Shown one piece after another: positions 61,633-64,000 of a DNA stretch of 64,000 bases. Below the pieces are notes generated by a model. That model saw nothing but the letters and a program-made list of their open reading frames with translations, was not told the DNA's origin and did no database searches. Within the stretch, counting starts at the first letter, position 1. The number at the start of each line of letters is the position of its first letter. This DNA comes from Gammaproteobacteria bacterium (GTDB lineage: Bacteria > Pseudomonadota > Gammaproteobacteria > Pseudomonadales > Cellvibrionaceae), in the NCBI GenBank assembly GCA_004172865.1, contig SEBV01000015.1, positions 1 to 64,000 of the forward strand, in the 5' to 3' direction. Position numbers and translations under genes: made by a program.

Positions 61633-61665
61633 ACAAGCATCTCTTTGTAGTGAAGAGATGTTTGT
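61633..61665 (+). terminator. Hairpin after the hypothetical gene
   Basis: 13-bp stem ACAAGCATCTCTT (61633-61645) with AAGAGATGTTTGT (61653-61665), one G-T pair, 7-nt loop. No long T-run follows, so termination is only probable. Confidence 0.5.
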
Positions 61666-61868
61666 CATTTAAACATCCCAACCTCACGCTTCAATCCTCT
61701 CTCAGACGCTTCAGCTGCAATTCTCAAGAACTGCTTATATTTTTTATCGCCATTTTTAATTTCATTTCAAGATAAACGCAATTAAAAAATTGCTCTCTCA
61801 ACTTTTATAAAATTTATCATCCAAATACAAAAGATAGACTTAAAGAAGTTATGAGCAAACTCAGGTAA

Positions 61869-62108
61869 TTAACCAACAATCTTTTTAATATAATAAAAAT
61901 AATTTTTTTCATCTGCATCCTGCTGTATTAATTCATAACCGAGAAATAAACAGAATTTTGGAATATCGCGTGTTGTTGATGGGTCAGTCGCAATGACTTT
62001 AATAATATCGCCATCATTCAATTCACGTACAGCTTTGTGCAGCATCATCACTGGTTCGGGACACAGTAAACCGCTGGTATCTAAAATTTTATCAATTTCA
62101 CTGTTCAT
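61869..62108 (-). CDS. tusA: Sulfurtransferase TusA
   Basis: Sulfur carrier/transferase of 79 residues in the TusA (SirA) family. The catalytic Cys16 lies in LDTSGLLCPEPVM, the CPEP signature; the C-terminal DPSTTRDIPKFC matches the family. It works in 2-thiouridine tRNA modification with IscS. Single gene next to yheU-rlmM, as in other gammaproteobacteria. Weak or unclear ribosome site. Confidence 0.96.
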   Translation of the reverse strand: MNSEIDKILDTSGLLCPEPVMMLHKAVRELNDGDIIKVIATDPSTTRDIPKFCLFLGYELIQQDADEKNYFYYIKKIVG

Positions 62109-62218
62109 AGTATTTCTTCGTCTAAAAACAAACTGCAGAAAAATATTCCATTGCTAGACTCTAGCTAAGGATATTTGAATGTAGCGGATTGCCTACCATA
62201 ACCGGGGAACAAGGTTCG

Positions 62219-62614
62219 ATGTCTCGGATCTCAATTGAAACTCATGGGCCAGATGATTTTTTTAGCCATCAGGCATTGGAGTTAGCTTTTAGATTATTGC
62301 GCAATAATAATCCAGGATTAGCAAACGCTATTCAAAACACATTGTCGCATCTTCATATTGTACCGTTTGAAACCCTACAGGGTTCTCACACCGGTGAGAT
62401 GTATTTTAACGCCGAAATTTATCAAACTTTATCTGCACATACTATTGGAAAAATAGTTTCTGCGTTAACCGAAATTGGTGAACAAGCCCTCGCCAAACAG
62501 GATATGCCACCCGGTCACTTGAACCAATTGCGAAAATTAATTCAAGACTGGGTGCAACTCACTGAATGGGTTTTATCCTACACCACCATACCCGATAAAG
62601 CGGCTTTCCATTAA
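62219..62614 (+). CDS. Hypothetical protein
   Basis: A 131-residue soluble protein, helical. FSHQALELAFRLLRNNNPGLANAIQNTL and WVQLTEWVLSYTT are the most structured segments. No recognised domain. ATG 62219 (MSRISIET) has AAGG before it at 6 nt; the upstream frame begins at a TTG (62189) without a ribosome site. Convergent with rlmM, 17 nt apart. Confidence 0.65.
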   Translation: MSRISIETHGPDDFFSHQALELAFRLLRNNNPGLANAIQNTLSHLHIVPFETLQGSHTGEMYFNAEIYQTLSAHTIGKIVSALTEIGEQALAKQDMPPGHLNQLRKLIQDWVQLTEWVLSYTTIPDKAAFH

Positions 62615-62630
62615 TATTCTATTTACCAAC

Positions 62631-63686
62631 TTACTTGTAAACGCGAAGATGTCCTGTGACTTCTTCGCGGTCGTGATAAAGCTGTTTAAATTGAATATCT
62701 ACATCCAGCCCTGCCGTTTGCAACTCTTTTAAAATCCGCTGCTCGCATTTTTTAACTTCAAGATAACGTTGTTTCATCGGCAGTTTTAAATTAAAGACTG
62801 CTTCGCGACAATGTCCTTTTGCAAACCACTGAATAATCATGCTGGAAACGCGTGCGGGTTTATCTACGATATCGCAAACCAGCCAATCAACTTTCTTTTT
62901 CGGCTCGTAAAGAAAACCATCGGTAAGAATTTGAATTACCTGCCCAGTTTCCAACAGTCTTTTATCCATGGGCCCATTATCAACCGCTTCGACATACATA
63001 CCGCGTTGTACTAGCTGCCATGTCCATCCACCTGGCGCAGCTCCAAGATCTACTGCGCGCATGCCTGATGCTAAACGCGTATCCCAATCAGCAGCTGGAA
63101 TAAAATGATGCCAAGCCTCTTCCAACTTTAAAGTAGCACGACTCGGCGCCTCTTTTGGTAAACGCAAACGTGCAATTCCCATTGGCCATTGCGAGCTATT
63201 GTTGTACAAGCTCACACCCAAATAAGCTTCGGTACCGGTGATAAATACTAAATGTAATCGCCATGGACTTTTATCATTGAGTAGTTTTTCCTTACGTAAT
63301 GCACTGCTAAATGGGGCTGTAAATTTTTTGCTAAGACCAGACAACTCTTTGCCATCATTCGTATCAACAGTTTCAAGCGTAAGTTCACGCGCTACTGGGA
63401 AATTTTTCGCGGCAGCAAGTAATGGCGTAACACGATCTGTAACCGGCAAATCTGCGATAGGTGCTTGGGTTGCAAACCACTGGCGAGTAAAAATTAATTT
63501 TCGAAAACGTATTTCTTTTTGTAATTGCATTGCCCCATCGGGCTCATGCGTAATAAAAATTACGTATGCAGAATTGTCTTTGGTTTTACTGTAACCATAA
63601 ATACCAGCTTCACTTGCCAAATCGGTAATTTCTGCAGCGCATTCTTTTTCAAAGCCTGCGCGACAGTGTAGAAATAAATGATTCAT
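62631..63686 (-). CDS. rlmM: 23S rRNA (cytidine(2498)-2'-O)-methyltransferase RlmM
   Basis: Methylates the 2'-O of C2498 in 23S rRNA. The 351-residue protein has an N-terminal THUMP-type region (HLFLHCRAGFEKECAAEIT) and an RFM Rossmann domain with VDLGAAPGGWTWQL (SAM), WLVCDIVDKP (Asp) and NLKLPMKQR (Lys), the expected catalytic set. Located 31 nt downstream of yheU on the same strand, so they form an operon. Length matches the family (E. coli 366). Confidence 0.94.
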   Translation of the reverse strand: MNHLFLHCRAGFEKECAAEITDLASEAGIYGYSKTKDNSAYVIFITHEPDGAMQLQKEIRFRKLIFTRQWFATQAPIADLPVTDRVTPLLAAAKNFPVARELTLETVDTNDGKELSGLSKKFTAPFSSALRKEKLLNDKSPWRLHLVFITGTEAYLGVSLYNNSSQWPMGIARLRLPKEAPSRATLKLEEAWHHFIPAADWDTRLASGMRAVDLGAAPGGWTWQLVQRGMYVEAVDNGPMDKRLLETGQVIQILTDGFLYEPKKKVDWLVCDIVDKPARVSSMIIQWFAKGHCREAVFNLKLPMKQRYLEVKKCEQRILKELQTAGLDVDIQFKQLYHDREEVTGHLRVYK

Positions 63687-63717
63687 ACTTTCTCTTTTTT
63701 TGCTCGTAATTTGTTCG

Positions 63718-63963
63718 TTATTCAGCGTGATCGTCGGTAGGTGTAATTAAATTGGCATCATGTTTGGTTAAAATAGATACGCTTTCACTAGCGGCATCGA
63801 ACACAATGACTATATCGCCACGCGCTAACTGTCGTTTTACTTGCGCTACTTTTTGATCAAGTGAAAATTCGATTTCACCGTAATCTGTTCCATCGCGCGT
63901 TATAAATTCTTCAATTAAACCTTGTAAGGCATCGGCTGAAATTTGTTCATAGGGAATAATCAT
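63718..63963 (-). CDS. yheU: YheU-family (UPF0270) small protein
   Basis: An 81-residue protein that aligns with YheU: MIIPYEQISADALQGLIEEFITRDGTDYGE with the DQKVAQVKRQL block. The function is unknown. It precedes rlmM in the same orientation, 31 nt apart; any upstream partner lies outside the window's right edge (37 nt remain). Confidence 0.92.
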   Translation of the reverse strand: MIIPYEQISADALQGLIEEFITRDGTDYGEIEFSLDQKVAQVKRQLARGDIVIVFDAASESVSILTKHDANLITPTDDHAE

Positions 63964-64000
63964 AAATTTTACTAGTCAACATTTTACTTGTTCAGGACTT

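Overview
The window looks like a chromosomal segment of a Cellvibrio-type gammaproteobacterium (family Cellvibrionaceae, order Cellvibrionales). This is inferred from moderate GC content, housekeeping genes of gammaproteobacterial type (rapA, csdA/deaD, pdxB, alaA, queF, rlmM, tusA, yheU, mscL), a poly-serine-linker lipoprotein of the style typical of Cellvibrio/Saccharophagus/Teredinibacter, and gene neighbourhoods that resemble Pseudomonas (yadGH-queF / tRNA-Glu-Gly / msrB / alaA-like aminotransferase). I see no prophage, insertion sequence, CRISPR array or rRNA operon.

Layout. 1-7 kb: the 3' part of a DEAD-box RNA helicase gene, small unknown proteins including a PEP-CTERM secreted protein, and rapA. 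7-14 kb: a hexose-6-phosphate mutarotase, a DUF4380 secreted protein, a response regulator with a TPR-like tail, a seven-repeat FG-GAP lipoprotein with poly-serine tracts, and a cold-shock protein. 14.5-17.5 kb: a DUF4202-SirB2 gene pair, then a kinase-pseudokinase fusion. 17.7-25 kb: tRNA-Arg, a radical SAM protein with a LexA/SOS-like box in a 50-bp near-palindrome, small stress-type proteins, and a FAN1 nuclease overlapping a nuclease-helicase. 25-30 kb: a CheB/CheR/PAS protein and a hybrid histidine kinase in one operon. 30-34 kb: a TonB-dependent receptor convergent with an overlapping pair encoding a haem-oxygenase-fold di-iron enzyme and an NPPY-type methyltransferase. 34-38 kb: hemerythrin, an acidic protein paralogous to one at 19.5 kb, glgX and a DUF2934 protein. 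38-43 kb: a thioredoxin-reductase-like enzyme, mscL, an M13 metallopeptidase lipoprotein and a Pmp3/YqaE peptide. 43-46.7 kb: a lemA/TPM/TPM operon and a membrane-linked esterase. 47.5-51 kb: tRNA-Ser, a nitroreductase, a coiled-coil protein whose membrane anchor appears to lie in another frame, and a CyaB-like adenylate cyclase. 51-57.5 kb: the yadG-yadH-queF operon, a duplicated tRNA-Glu/tRNA-Gly array with a strong promoter, msrB and alaA. 57.5-64 kb: the pdxB / ATP-NAD-kinase-like / methyltransferase operon, tusA and yheU-rlmM.

The genes best worth a second look are: (i) DNA-damage genes, namely the SOS-boxed radical SAM protein and, 1.7 kb away, FAN1 plus a PD-(D/E)XK-XPD-like helicase with its own degenerate SOS-like box; (ii) the di-iron enzyme plus methyltransferase pair facing a TonB receptor, which has the form of a small-molecule biosynthesis or uptake module; and (iii) two dispersed groups of small hydrophilic stress-type proteins that share a paralogous acidic protein. 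Everything here was read by eye from the sequence; family names come from recognised motifs, not from database searches.
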